The notes beneath the pieces are model-generated. The model had not been told where the DNA came from. It did no database searches and saw nothing but the letters and a program-made list of their open reading frames with translations. This document shows, in pieces, positions 1 through 9,018 of a stretch of 64,000 nucleotides of DNA. Position 1 is the first letter of the stretch. Each line of letters begins with the position of its first letter. Source of the DNA: JANSWP01 sp041941305 (lineage in GTDB: Bacteria > Bacteroidota > Bacteroidia > Chitinophagales > Saprospiraceae); assembly GCA_041941305.1 (NCBI GenBank), contig JBGTQJ010000049.1, forward strand, positions 4,666 to 68,665, written 5' to 3'. The position numbers and the translations under genes were made by a program.

Positions 1-381
1 TCTTAACAATATATCCTGATCGCTGGTCGATAAGTTTGGTAAACCAGGAATACTGACAATTAAATTCGGTAGGCTAAGATCGCTACCAAACCTTTGCTTC
101 AAATAGGTAAAACCAAGACCAAAATTAAAATTAGTCTCCTGCCTGATGCGTTTGGTTAAGTACAATGAAAAACTTTTATTCTCCAGTTTTCTAAAATCTC
201 CGGCTTCATTAATATTTGCAAATGGAGTTGAATTTTGGAGGGCTTGAGCATCACCACTTTCATACAAATTAATTTGAATAAACCTAGGCGGGCTTTGTGC
301 AAACACAATGCAATTGAAAGCGCAAAAACAAAGCAGCAAGAGAGCGGGTTTTGAGTTTATCATAGAAATCAATTTTTTCAT
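1..381 (-). CDS. N-terminal part of a secreted/outer-membrane protein (runs off left edge)
   Basis: The frame is open from an ATG at 381 down to base 1, giving 127 codons with no stop. The product starts MKKLISMINSKPALLLLC and has a hydrophobic stretch ending FNCIVFAQ|SPP, a convincing Sec signal peptide with cleavage after about residue 29. A second in-frame ATG lies at 363. The mature part has alternating polar and aromatic residues (FSLYLTKRIRQETNFNFGLGF, then TYLKQRFG), which resembles a beta-barrel porin-like protein. The family cannot be named from this fragment. It is divergent from the DUF5686 gene with 93 bp between the two starts, so both promoters must lie there. Only the 5' end is visible, so length and function are unknown. 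Confidence 0.72.
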   Translation of the reverse strand, partial: MKKLISMINSKPALLLLCFCAFNCIVFAQSPPRFIQINLYESGDAQALQNSTPFANINEAGDFRKLENKSFSLYLTKRIRQETNFNFGLGFTYLKQRFGSDLSLPNLIVSIPGLPNLSTSDQDILLR

Positions 382-474
382 CCTAAAAATAAGAAACTTG
401 GTCAAATGGAAATTATTGCTGTACAACTTAGTATTTAATATTGCCGACTTTTTTACAAGACAACAATCAAACTT

Positions 475-3132
475 ATGCTTAAAAATATTACCTCAATTCT
501 CATCCTTACCCTCATCTCAAAAATAAGCTTTGCTTCCGGTATCCAGGGATTTGTAAAGGATAACAGTGGAACCCCCTTGCCTTTTGCCACTATTTTTGTA
601 AAGGAAACCGGTACTGGAACAGTAACGAATGAAGAGGGATACTATGAAATCAACTTGCAACCAGGAAACTATAATTTGGTTTACCAATACCTGGGTTTTG
701 AATCTATTATAAAGGAAGTGTATGTACAGAAGGGTTCTAAAGTACAGCACGACATCGTTTTGGGTGAGCAGGTATTGGAATTAAAGACCATTGATGTGTT
801 GGAAGGCAGGGAAGACCCAGCCTACACCATCATGCGCAAAGCAATTGCCAAAGCAGAATTTCACTTGCAGCAAATAGAGCAGTACACAGCGATGGTGTAC
901 ATCAAGGGTTCTGGAAGATTGTTAAAATCACCCAAAATACTTACCAAAATGATTGAAAAAGAAGGGGTGGATTCGACAACTGCCTTTTTGGTGGAATCTG
1001 TAAGTGAGATTAGTTATCAACGACCCAATACATACACTGAAAAGGTGGTGAGCATCCGAGAACAAGGAGACAATAATGACGTGAGCCCTAATGGATATAT
1101 CAATGGCAGCTTTTACGAATCCAAAGTGGGAGAATCCATTTCTCCACTTTCTCCCAAAGCATTCGCCTATTACAAATTTGAATTTTTAGGGTCTTACTTT
1201 GAAAGAGGATACGAGATCAATAAAATCAAGGTCACGCCCAGAAGTAGAGGTGAAGGGGTGTTCGAAGGAACCCTTTCCATTGTTGGTGACTGGTGGAGTA
1301 TCCACAGTTTAAAGCTAAAAACCTGGAAACTGGGTATCGGATTTGAAATCCAACAGTTTTATGCACCTATAGAAGATAAAGCCTGGTTACCAGTAACCCA
1401 CCAATTTGAGGTTGACGCCAAAATTTTCGGCTTTCGATTTGTGTACAATTATCTGGCTACTGTAAGTGATTATAAAATTGAGTTGAATCCAGACCTGGAT
1501 ATAAACTTTAAAGTCATTGATGAAAAAATTGAAAAGGAATTGGCAGCAGAATTGGAAAAACAACAAGTTGCCAAAAAGGGAAGTGCACTCGAAAAACTGG
1601 CCTCGGGAGAAGAATTAACACGGAAGGATTTGAAAAAAATCATCAAGGAATACGAAAAAGAAGAAAGAAAACAACGAGATGAACCTGAAATGGTCAGCAA
1701 TTACCATATGGATATAGATTCCAATGCAAGCAACCGGGACACCTTATTTTGGGAACAAATTCGTCCAGTTCCTCTGACAAAATACGAGGTAAAATCCTAT
1801 AGAAATGCAGATAGTTTGGCGCTGGTAAAAAGAACCAAAGCAAAAGAGGACTCTCTAAATATAAAAAACAAAAAAGGTGGTGTGTTTTCCCTCCTGGGTA
1901 TTGCGTTTGGAGATTCCTGGAGGCTTGGGGAAAACTCCAGAATAAGCTATGGCTCACCTATTGTAAATGCTGAATTCAATTCAGTGGAGGGTTATGCTTT
2001 GCCATTGACTTTGAGTTTGAGAAATGCTTTTGGAGAGCATAATCATTTTAAAATTGGGGGAACCACCCGATATTCATTTGCCAGAAATAAATGGTTGGCT
2101 AAAGGCTTTCTCGAACTAAACTTTGGGGAAAAGCATAGAAAAAATATTTTGTTTTTGGAAGGGGGACGATATGTATCCCAATTCAATGAAGATGAGGCGA
2201 TTGAACCTATCATAAATACAGCATATGCCCTCCTGGCTAAGGAAAGTTATGTCAAATTGTACGAAAAACAATACGGCAAAATCTTTTTTCAAAAACAGGT
2301 GACAGATAAATTACAATTATCGCTAAGCACTGAATTGTCCAGAAGGCATGCGCTTGAAAATGAGGATGTGAAACCCTGGAACAATACGGATAGCAAAGCT
2401 TTTTCACCAAATAATCCCGAAAATATCGAAATTGGAAACACCCTTTTTGAAACTCATGATGCTTTGGTATTCAAAGCTGGTGTCGAGTGGAAACCCTGGC
2501 AGAAATATCAGGTTAGAAATAACGAACGCCTTTATATAAACAATGCACCAATCCTTTTTGGTCGCTATTCAAAAGGGATAACAGATGCCCTGGGAAGCGA
2601 TGTAGATTTCGATTTAATAGAGTTGGGCAGCAAATTTGCCTGGAATCGATATGATGGGAGCAGAATGGATTTAAAAATTTCTATAGGTACTTATCTCAAT
2701 TCAGATTCTTTGGCTTTTCCGGACTTCCGTCACTTTCCAGGTAACCAGATTCTTACCACAAGTGCAGATCCGGCTGAAAGTTTCCGCCTTTTGAGTTACT
2801 ACAAATACAGTACAAAAGATCAGTACCTACAAGCTCACTTACATTATCAGTTCCGGAAATTGCTGATTACACAAATTATGGAAGTTTGGATGATTGGTTT
2901 GAAAGAAAATCTATTTGTCAATTACCTGGCTACTCCAAGCGCAAAAAACTATATTGAACTAGGATATGGATTGGATAATATTTTCAAAATTTTTAGAATA
3001 GAAGTCACTACTTCTTTTCATGATTTTAAATACCAGGATTTTGGAATACGCATTGGAATTTCTTCTACGATAGGAGTAGGCATTGGAGAAGGAGAAAGTG
3101 GTGAAGGGAAAAGTGTTAGCGTAGGGTTTTGA
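475..3132 (+). CDS. DUF5686 family outer-membrane protein with CarboxypepD_reg-like N-terminal domain
   Basis: This is an 885-residue protein with a signal peptide (about 1-20, ending SKISFASG). Residues 22-105 match a carboxypeptidase-regulatory-like beta-sandwich (IQGFVKDNSGTPLPFATIFV, later YEINLQPGNYNLVYQYLGFE), as found at the N-terminus of TonB-dependent receptors. The segment EDPAYTIMRKAIAKAE near residue 117 is the hallmark start of DUF5686. The rest alternates a charged linker (about residues 355-415, lysine/glutamate-rich) with amphipathic strands expected of an outer-membrane barrel, ending in glycine-rich strands. Length fits the family (about 800-900). The molecular role of DUF5686 proteins is not established. 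The gene is monocistronic as far as can be seen, with 165 bp to the next gene. Confidence 0.88.
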   Translation: MLKNITSILILTLISKISFASGIQGFVKDNSGTPLPFATIFVKETGTGTVTNEEGYYEINLQPGNYNLVYQYLGFESIIKEVYVQKGSKVQHDIVLGEQVLELKTIDVLEGREDPAYTIMRKAIAKAEFHLQQIEQYTAMVYIKGSGRLLKSPKILTKMIEKEGVDSTTAFLVESVSEISYQRPNTYTEKVVSIREQGDNNDVSPNGYINGSFYESKVGESISPLSPKAFAYYKFEFLGSYFERGYEINKIKVTPRSRGEGVFEGTLSIVGDWWSIHSLKLKTWKLGIGFEIQQFYAPIEDKAWLPVTHQFEVDAKIFGFRFVYNYLATVSDYKIELNPDLDINFKVIDEKIEKELAAELEKQQVAKKGSALEKLASGEELTRKDLKKIIKEYEKEERKQRDEPEMVSNYHMDIDSNASNRDTLFWEQIRPVPLTKYEVKSYRNADSLALVKRTKAKEDSLNIKNKKGGVFSLLGIAFGDSWRLGENSRISYGSPIVNAEFNSVEGYALPLTLSLRNAFGEHNHFKIGGTTRYSFARNKWLAKGFLELNFGEKHRKNILFLEGGRYVSQFNEDEAIEPIINTAYALLAKESYVKLYEKQYGKIFFQKQVTDKLQLSLSTELSRRHALENEDVKPWNNTDSKAFSPNNPENIEIGNTLFETHDALVFKAGVEWKPWQKYQVRNNERLYINNAPILFGRYSKGITDALGSDVDFDLIELGSKFAWNRYDGSRMDLKISIGTYLNSDSLAFPDFRHFPGNQILTTSADPAESFRLLSYYKYSTKDQYLQAHLHYQFRKLLITQIMEVWMIGLKENLFVNYLATPSAKNYIELGYGLDNIFKIFRIEVTTSFHDFKYQDFGIRIGISSTIGVGIGEGESGEGKSVSVGF

Positions 3133-3297
3133 GATGGAACTTGTCCAAAGTTTTTGGGTGAGATTAGTTGAAAATAGCAATATACTATTGAAAATATTCG
3201 TCCAAAAAAAAAGATTCAATTTTATGTACTCTGGGCCGACGATCAACTCTTCTTAAAAAAACATTTCACTTCTCAACGAGAATAAAGCATTTAAATC

Positions 3298-4215
3298 ATG
3301 AAAGGAATTGGCATCATCATCATACTCATCGGTTATTTGGCTTGTCATTCGAAATCGGAAAACGCTACAGAAGTTAGCGATCATGAAAAACTAGTAAAGA
3401 ATGATTCCAGTTCCTTCAAAACTATTGAAACAGAAACTTCAACTGTCAACCAATACGTCTGGAAAGAGAACTATGATTACGCTGATGCCCTAATCAACCG
3501 CATCAATCCACCTTCCGGATTCAATAGAGTCCTTGCACCAAAAGGCTCTTTTGGAGACTGGCTTCGTCACCTTCCACTGAAACCAAATAATGCTAAGGTT
3601 TATTACCACAATGGAAAAGAAAAATGGACACAAAACGTACATGCTGCAGTGGTGGATATCGATGTGGGCAAAAGAGATTTACAACAATGTGCAGATGCAG
3701 TAATGCGATTAAAGGCTGAATATCATTATAGTCTGCGGCAATTTGATCGAATCCATTTCAATTTCACAAGTGGAGATAAAGTGGCATTTGAAGATTGGCG
3801 GAAAGGAAGAAAACCTATAATTTCTGGAAGCCGGGTTGGTTTTTCAAATCCCTCTGGTTCTCCAAATAACTCCTATCCCAATTTCAAAAAATATATGATT
3901 CAAATTTTCAGTTATGCTGGAACAGCTTCCCTGGAAAAAGAATTAAACCCTGTGGAATTAGAAAATATTAAAATTGGAGATGTATTTATTCAGGGGGGCT
4001 TTCCCGGTCATGCAATCATTGTAGTAGATCTGGTCGAAAATGAAGCAGGTGAAAAAATGTTTTTGCTGGCTCAAAGCTATATGCCTGCCCAGGATATTCA
4101 TATTTTGAAAAATTTGGATGAACAAGGATTAAGCCCATGGTACTCTTTAAATTTTGGAGAAGAATTGCGAACTCCGGAGTGGTCATTTTGGAGAGATGAT
4201 TTAAGGAGGTTTTGA
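3298..4215 (+). CDS. DUF4846 domain lipoprotein
   Basis: A 305-residue protein with a short hydrophobic N-terminus followed by Cys16 (GYLAC), so probably a lipoprotein, though the lipobox is not ideal. The body carries DUF4846 signatures: SFGDWLRHLPLKP near residue 78, a VDIDVGKRDLQQCADAV segment, and near the C-terminus FPGHAIIVVDLVENEAGEK followed by LLAQSYMPAQDIHILKN. The GHA-plus-AQS arrangement resembles NlpC/P60-like folds, but that is inference and no function is assigned to the family. Its last 118 bp overlap, antisense, the 3' end of the convergent pabB-pabC gene. Both reading frames are open through the overlap. Confidence 0.85.
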   Translation: MKGIGIIIILIGYLACHSKSENATEVSDHEKLVKNDSSSFKTIETETSTVNQYVWKENYDYADALINRINPPSGFNRVLAPKGSFGDWLRHLPLKPNNAKVYYHNGKEKWTQNVHAAVVDIDVGKRDLQQCADAVMRLKAEYHYSLRQFDRIHFNFTSGDKVAFEDWRKGRKPIISGSRVGFSNPSGSPNNSYPNFKKYMIQIFSYAGTASLEKELNPVELENIKIGDVFIQGGFPGHAIIVVDLVENEAGEKMFLLAQSYMPAQDIHILKNLDEQGLSPWYSLNFGEELRTPEWSFWRDDLRRF

Positions 4216-5960
4216 TTGGTTTTCCATTCAACCTGTTGCCATTTTCGAACAGAATTGATAAAATACCATTCTTCAATTTCATCGATTGCATCTATAGGAA
4301 TCACCTTTTCAATCAAAATATTTTCAGCAAGCAACTGAGAGCGAAATGTGCCATTCAACAAACCACAAGATACGGATGGAGTGGTTAAAGCACCATTCCA
4401 TTTTACCACCAGGTTGCCTTTCGTGAATTCGGTCAATTCTCTTTTTTCATTCCACAACAAGACATCATAATAGTTTTTCAAATTGGCTCTCCTATTTTCA
4501 TAAACTTTCCGATTGGTTGTTTTATGAAAAAGAAAAGGATTGTTGGAATCTACAGGGTCATTTGCCAAAATGATGCTTCTGTCTTTTTCGTAGTCGTTTT
4601 TGACACTTGAAAAATATTGAATAGATAATTTACCATTCTTTGACAGCAACACCCGAACTCTATAATTTTGACAACCAAAGAAATAAGTAATTTCAGCTAA
4701 CTGCTTTTTAATTTTCTCCAAATCGATTTGGAAGTCAAAATAATTAGCTGAATCCTGAATTCGTTCCAAATGTTTTTCTAAAAGGAAATAGCCGGATTCG
4801 GGCTCCCAGAGAATGGTTTCCAAAAGCGAAAAAGGAGTGCTTTGATTGGATTTGCGAATGACCTTTGATTTTAAAATACATTCTTCAAATTCCTTTTTTG
4901 CTTCTGACTTCCAAACAATCCCACCACCAACTCCATATTCAAGTGCTTTCTTTTTTTTATTGATTAAGGCAGTTCGTATGGCCACATTGAATTGCATATC
5001 TCCATTGGGGTTTAAATATCCAATACTCCCGGTATAGATCTTTCGTGGACTATCCTCCAATTCCCGAATGATTTCCATAGTGCTAACTTTTGGAGCCCCG
5101 GTAATGGAGGCACATGGGAACATGGCATTTAAAATCTTCGAAAAACTGGCTTTGGTTTTTCCTTCAACAGTGGAGGTCATTTGCCAAACGGTTGGATATT
5201 TTTCAATATCAAACAACTTGGGAGTTTTCACAGTACCAATCTCAGCTATTTTGGACATATCATTGCGAATCATATCCACAATCATCACATTTTCAGAGCG
5301 ATCTTTTTGTGAATTCACCAGTTGGTTTTTGAAGAACAGGTCTTCTTCCAAAGTCCGTCCCCTTGCCCAGGTCCCTTTCATAGGACGTGCGGTAATGATT
5401 CCATCTTTAATCTGGAAAAATAACTCTGGAGATGCAGAACTAATGGCAAAATCTTCATTTTCAATGTAGGCAGCATATGGCGCTCCCTGAGCCATATGAA
5501 GGAACAAATCAAATGGCTGGTCCTTAAAATCTGCCTTTTGTCTAAATGTAAAATTAACCTGATAAGTATCTCCTAATCCAATATGCTTTTTAACCTTGGC
5601 TATTTTTCTTTCGTAATTTTCTTGAGAATAGGGCAGTTGAAATTGAATTTCCCTGATTTGAGCAGCTTTTGATTGTGCTTTTCCCATATCCTCTATCCTT
5701 TCAACTGATTCAAAAATCCCAAAATATAGCAATGGAAAATCACCATAAGGATAAGTTTTCAATGCATTGTCAAAAGCAGAACTAGCTTCATAACTTAAAA
5801 ATCCAGCAGCATAATATCCCTTTTCGCCAACGCAAGATTCGATTACCTTTACAATAGGAATAATTTTATCGGGGTGGTATGCTTGATAAACACATACTGG
5901 GTTCTTAAACTTCAACCAGCCATCACCCAGTTGATCTCTTAAAATTATATTATTCAACAA
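4098..5960 (-). CDS. pabB: Aminodeoxychorismate synthase component I fused to PabC-like class IV aminotransferase domain
   Basis: A 620-residue bifunctional enzyme of p-aminobenzoate (folate) synthesis. Residues about 110-370 are the chorismate-binding domain: PMKGTWARGR at 193-202 carries the Lys195 typical of PabB (TrpE proteins have a PxAGT motif instead), then ENVMIVDMIRND, CASITGAPK and GGGIVWKSEAKKEFEECI. Residues about 376-580 are a class IV aminotransferase-type lyase domain, with HKTTNRKVYENRR giving the likely PLP lysine Lys480. The fusion would make aminodeoxychorismate and cleave it to pABA. Glutamine would be handled by a separate PabA, not seen here. The start is a TTG: no ATG lies between it and the upstream in-frame stop. 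Residues 583-620 run antisense into the DUF4846 gene and look like an extension beyond the usual family end (FINSVRKWQ). Confidence 0.9.
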   Translation of the reverse strand: MLNNIILRDQLGDGWLKFKNPVCVYQAYHPDKIIPIVKVIESCVGEKGYYAAGFLSYEASSAFDNALKTYPYGDFPLLYFGIFESVERIEDMGKAQSKAAQIREIQFQLPYSQENYERKIAKVKKHIGLGDTYQVNFTFRQKADFKDQPFDLFLHMAQGAPYAAYIENEDFAISSASPELFFQIKDGIITARPMKGTWARGRTLEEDLFFKNQLVNSQKDRSENVMIVDMIRNDMSKIAEIGTVKTPKLFDIEKYPTVWQMTSTVEGKTKASFSKILNAMFPCASITGAPKVSTMEIIRELEDSPRKIYTGSIGYLNPNGDMQFNVAIRTALINKKKKALEYGVGGGIVWKSEAKKEFEECILKSKVIRKSNQSTPFSLLETILWEPESGYFLLEKHLERIQDSANYFDFQIDLEKIKKQLAEITYFFGCQNYRVRVLLSKNGKLSIQYFSSVKNDYEKDRSIILANDPVDSNNPFLFHKTTNRKVYENRRANLKNYYDVLLWNEKRELTEFTKGNLVVKWNGALTTPSVSCGLLNGTFRSQLLAENILIEKVIPIDAIDEIEEWYFINSVRKWQQVEWKTNQNLLKSSLQNDHSGVRNSSPKFKEYHGLNPCSSKFFKI

Positions 5961-6284
5961 TCGTCGGGTTTTGATTCAGTTTTTAGACCTTAAAAAGTGT
6001 TTTTGGATACTAATTCAGCACAAAGGTTAACAAAAGATTAGTAAACTGGTAGCACAGTTTTCCAAAACCCAATAATATTCCACGGTTGCATTAATGCTCA
6101 CTTAAGCAAGAAGGTTGAGTAGCGGGGTTTTGAATCCGCATCTTCTGATGAAATCAGGAGGGTTCGTGAGATTCTGCAGGGTTCAAAACCCTGCTACTCA
6201 ATGCCAGAACAAAAATTTGGATAAAATGGCAATAGAAATTTGTTAAAAATTTACAATTTGAGTATTGCTGCCAGGATTATTTAA
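5961..6284. other. Intergenic region upstream of pabB with a large hairpin
   Basis: This 324-bp stretch lies between the 3' end of the NlpC/P60-like gene and the start of pabB, both on the minus strand. No coding frame is convincing. It holds the 87-bp inverted repeat listed separately and presumably the pabB promoter, for which no clear Bacteroidota -33/-7 motif was found. Confidence 0.6.
6115..6201. repeat. 87-bp hairpin element with 20-bp arms
   Basis: Arm 6115-6134 pairs with 6182-6201, 20 bp with one G-T wobble. The outermost sequence is TTGAGTAGC and its complement. Inside sits a second small hairpin (CTGAT-GAA-ATCAG, near 6144-6156). It has no T-run, so it is not a classical terminator. 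It resembles a REP/MITE-like palindromic element. The motif GAGTAGCGGG recurs at about 31288-31297 inside another inverted-repeat element. Confidence 0.7.
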
Positions 6285-7097
6285 CTATTCTACTACCACA
6301 TCAATCTCTTCCCCCACTTTCCATTTTTGTAATAATGCCTTGTTAGTACTTAGTTCAGCAATGTAAAATCTTTCATAACCTGCGAATACTTTAGAGTCTT
6401 CTATTTTCTCAATCATTACTCCCTGTGCGTTTAGATAATTGGAATGTATCAAATACAATTGCTTTTCTAGCTTCAAAATAAATCCAACATGAGATTGATC
6501 AAAACCTATAAAATAAATGCCCTCCTTAGTGATGAAATTAATGGTTTTTATGTTTTCTTCCGGAGAAGTATGCTCTATGAGTTTGATAGTATTCTCTAAA
6601 CTCAAACTTTGAGCCTCATTAAGAGGGTTTTGTTGAGCTAGTTTATATCGATTCAAATTCAGACCGGCATCCTTTAATGTCGTAGAAACAAAATAGCCAC
6701 AAGCAATTTCTCCCTGACCAGGGACTGCAGTGTGCCCTTCAAATGACCAGGGAGTATTGTACCAATAAGGAATGACTTGCTCTACCAGAATGTTTTGGAA
6801 AAGTCTCGAAAGAGAATCATTTGAAATTTCAGAAGACAAGCTCTGGCGAATATGCTTAACCCTCTTTTTCATTTGATCATAAGTCAAAGAGGAATCGGGT
6901 TGAATTTTGATCTTCGATAAAAGGTTATCTATTTTTTGTGTATCAATTATAGTCGGACTCTCCAATCCCCTTTGATGATCCTTTTTTGTATTTAAATAAG
7001 CCTTGCCATTATCCTTATTTAAGCAGGATAAAATCAATATTGCCAGAAGTGCTATTAGTGGAAATGTCAGATAGGTTTTAAGTATTTGTTTGTACAT
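6285..7097 (-). CDS. Lipoprotein with NlpC/P60-like (papain-fold) domain, putative
   Basis: A 270-residue protein. An N-terminal hydrophobic segment ending AILILSC gives a clear lipobox with Cys25. The C-terminal half has IACGYFVSTTLKDAG (Cys133 followed by a helix), then QSHVGFI (His203) and LIHSNY (His218). That is the cysteine...histidine order of NlpC/P60-like peptidases and amidases, so a periplasmic peptidase or amidase role is plausible but inferred. Its start codon overlaps the end of the upstream DUF4272-like gene by 20 bp, pointing to translational coupling in the sigma-factor operon. Confidence 0.7.
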   Translation of the reverse strand: MYKQILKTYLTFPLIALLAILILSCLNKDNGKAYLNTKKDHQRGLESPTIIDTQKIDNLLSKIKIQPDSSLTYDQMKKRVKHIRQSLSSEISNDSLSRLFQNILVEQVIPYWYNTPWSFEGHTAVPGQGEIACGYFVSTTLKDAGLNLNRYKLAQQNPLNEAQSLSLENTIKLIEHTSPEENIKTINFITKEGIYFIGFDQSHVGFILKLEKQLYLIHSNYLNAQGVMIEKIEDSKVFAGYERFYIAELSTNKALLQKWKVGEEIDVVVE

Positions 7098-7344
7098 TAT
7101 CCCAATCCTGATTTTGATAATTTGTTAACCAATTTAGTGAATAATGCCGTTCATATACAACACTGGCATTTAAATTTCCAGAAACAGCTTCCCCTTTAAT
7201 TCGAGCATCTACACAAGCCCAATTCATTCTATATGTTTTGTCCAGTTCATCTAAAATTTCGCTTGCAGTTCGCAACTGAACAGATTCTTCAAATTCTGCC
7301 CTGCTTGGATGAAATATCTTGCCTACAATCATTCTAAGGACCAT
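7078..7344 (-). CDS. Short DUF4272-like protein (C-terminal part of the family only)
   Basis: An 88-residue product starting at ATG 7344 (a TTG two codons earlier, at 7350, is possible). The segments SEILDELDKTYRMNWACVDA and VVYERHYSLNWLTNYQNQ, ending DWDNVQTNT, match my memory of the C-terminal end of DUF4272 proteins. Those are normally over 200 residues, so this is a short version or a remnant that lost its N-terminal part. It sits 16 bp after the membrane-protein gene and overlaps the downstream lipoprotein gene by 20 bp, so it is translated within an operon. The function of the family is unknown. Confidence 0.65.
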   Translation of the reverse strand: MVLRMIVGKIFHPSRAEFEESVQLRTASEILDELDKTYRMNWACVDARIKGEAVSGNLNASVVYERHYSLNWLTNYQNQDWDNVQTNT

Positions 7345-7360
7345 AGACAAGATCCAATTC

Positions 7361-7981
7361 CTAATCCCTCAATTCTTCCATCTCTTCTATCATTTCTTTC
7401 AACTTATCCATGGTCCCTCCGTACAAGGTTCGGAAATCGAACATATAAATTGGGCGGGCGAAGATGATAAATATGCTCATGCCGATAATCATTATTGATC
7501 CAGCGATGAGGGTTGTCATAAATTCATTTGTGCCTTTTTCAAGAGATAGCTCAATACCATTGGCTTTTAGAGCTGCTATAATACTCAACATAAATACGAG
7601 GGGATAAAACCATCTCACATGTTTGATATTTCTGTTCAACCTGTTTTCGAGCCAGGAATTAATTGCCTTCAGGTATTCATAACTACTCAGGCTGTGGTCT
7701 ATATTTTCGATGCTTCCAATACCGTTTTTGGGAATCAATGCCAGGCCGATAAATAATAGAAAAAAGAATATTCCGAAACCGGGAGCACCAATCAGCCAGT
7801 AACCGATCAATGCGATAAATGCAAAACCATAAAGCATTTTAATATTGGTTTTCATCTTTCTTTTAAGCATATCTACTATATGCAATGATTTTCTGTTATA
7901 CAGTTCATTAATTTTTGGTACAATCATATCTTCATTTTTTGTAAATCCATTTTTCCAGATGTTTTCAATAGATTTTTCCAT
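7361..7981 (-). CDS. Membrane protein downstream of ECF sigma factor (possible anti-sigma or sensor)
   Basis: A 206-residue protein with a charged N-terminal cytoplasmic segment (about 1-45) and four hydrophobic segments: about 48-63, 67-83 (GAPGFGIFFFLLFIGLALIP), 122-140 and 156-178. It ends in a glutamate-rich amphipathic helix (KLKEMIEEMEELRD). It lies 110 bp downstream of the ECF sigma gene on the same strand. Small membrane proteins in this position are common in Bacteroidota. A role in holding or sensing for the sigma factor is inferred from context only, since no zinc anti-sigma motif (HxxxCxxC) is present. Confidence 0.7.
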   Translation of the reverse strand: MEKSIENIWKNGFTKNEDMIVPKINELYNRKSLHIVDMLKRKMKTNIKMLYGFAFIALIGYWLIGAPGFGIFFFLLFIGLALIPKNGIGSIENIDHSLSSYEYLKAINSWLENRLNRNIKHVRWFYPLVFMLSIIAALKANGIELSLEKGTNEFMTTLIAGSIMIIGMSIFIIFARPIYMFDFRTLYGGTMDKLKEMIEEMEELRD

Positions 7982-8091
7982 GATTTAATTTTGAAACTTT
8001 AATAATTCGGGTGTCAAGCGCCAACCAAACATGATAATCAAATTCCATAGTAGTTCGTTTCAATTTCATTTTTGTTTGACCACCCTAATTG

Positions 8092-8568
8092 TCAGAGAAG
8101 AATTTTTTTTAAACGTTTTTTAATTCTGGCGATTCGAACCCCGATATTATTTGTGTTGGTACCTATTATTTCTGCGATTTCCTGATAGGATTTCTCCTCC
8201 AGATAAAGTAAGATTACTGCCCTATCAATCTCAGATAATTGTTTGATGGCATCATACAATTGATTTAAAGCCTCATCAGTGAATACCTCCTGCTCTGCCG
8301 ATGAATTGGGCAGATAATCAGAAGCAAAGCGCTGTTGACGGTTTTTCTTTTTCTTCAATAGTGTCATACAGACATTCAGAGACAAGCGATATATCCAGGT
8401 ACTCCAATCTGATTTTTGCTTAAAATTTTCCCTGCTCCTCCAAATTTGCAGACATACTTCCTGATAGTAATCCTCAAAATCTTCCTGAGTAGAGGTGTAT
8501 GCCCTACAAATCTTTATGATGATTGAAGCATAGGGCAGAATTGAGGTATGGTAAAAGTCGTTTTGCAA
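8092..8568 (-). CDS. ECF-type RNA polymerase sigma factor (sigma-70 family)
   Basis: A 158-residue protein. Residues about 10-75 form sigma region 2 (DFEDYYQEVCLQIWRSRENF is the core-binding/-10 helix). Residues about 103-157 form region 4 with a helix-turn-helix (KSYQEIAEIIGTNTNNIGVR). Length is typical of ECF factors. No ATG is available between the start and the upstream in-frame stop, so the best start is the TTG at 8568. It probably directs transcription of its own operon (membrane protein, DUF4272-like, lipoprotein). The target promoter cannot be defined from a single site. Confidence 0.9.
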   Translation of the reverse strand: MQNDFYHTSILPYASIIIKICRAYTSTQEDFEDYYQEVCLQIWRSRENFKQKSDWSTWIYRLSLNVCMTLLKKKKNRQQRFASDYLPNSSAEQEVFTDEALNQLYDAIKQLSEIDRAVILLYLEEKSYQEIAEIIGTNTNNIGVRIARIKKRLKKILL

Positions 8569-9018
8569 TGTTTTTTTCAGAAGTTGGTGATTTAATTTTA
8601 CTGGTTAGTGGCTTGTGAAGTGATTTTATTACAGGTTTTTATTTTTTTTCAATTTTTCATTGGACAGATGTTTCAATAGTAAGGAAAGCAAATGAGCGAG
8701 GAAAACCCCTGCCTTAAGGAATTTCCTCCTCTAAATGGATAATATTAGAGTATATTTAAAAATTTTACAAACTGAAAATCAAGAGCTTATGATTCTGGCG
8801 AAAAATTTAAACATACTCTTAATTCATCATGAGTCAAATATCAGGAAAAATGAATTCATACTTCCTCGGTAAAAACCTTTTCCTAAAATCACTGTTGATG
8901 AATGTGGGAATTTCGGTGATGACTTGTTTCTTTTGTTTTTTTCCTTGACAAAATTATTTTTGTGATAATTTTTCAAAACCATTAAAATTCCCTTGAGAAT
9001 TATTTAGTTTGTAATACT
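8569..9018. other. Divergent intergenic region with a MITE-like element
   Basis: 450 bp between the ECF sigma gene (minus) and a small ORF (plus). It is AT-rich with no credible coding frame. The only clear structure is the 71-bp TIR element at 8748-8818, listed separately. Promoters for both flanking genes must lie here. Confidence 0.6.
8748..8818. mobile_element. MITE-like element, copy 1 (internally deleted)
   Basis: The left end GAGTATATTTAAA (8748-8760) is inverted at 8806-8818 with one mismatch. Both sides are flanked by TTA (8745-8747 and 8819-8821), a likely 3-bp target duplication. The first 50 bp match copy 2 (22458-22610) with few differences, while the right half is largely missing. 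No coding capacity. A TNA duplication with GAG-starting ends resembles the IS1031-type group of the IS5 family, so cross-mobilisation by such a transposase is inferred. Confidence 0.7.

Noticed and set aside
5068..5469. 133-codon plus-strand frame
   Set aside because: It is antisense to the chorismate-binding domain of pabB, whose catalytic motifs are clear.
6115..6201. Possible tRNA or structured RNA gene
   Set aside because: The fold is one long hairpin with a nested small one. There is no cloverleaf, anticodon arm or CCA-type end.
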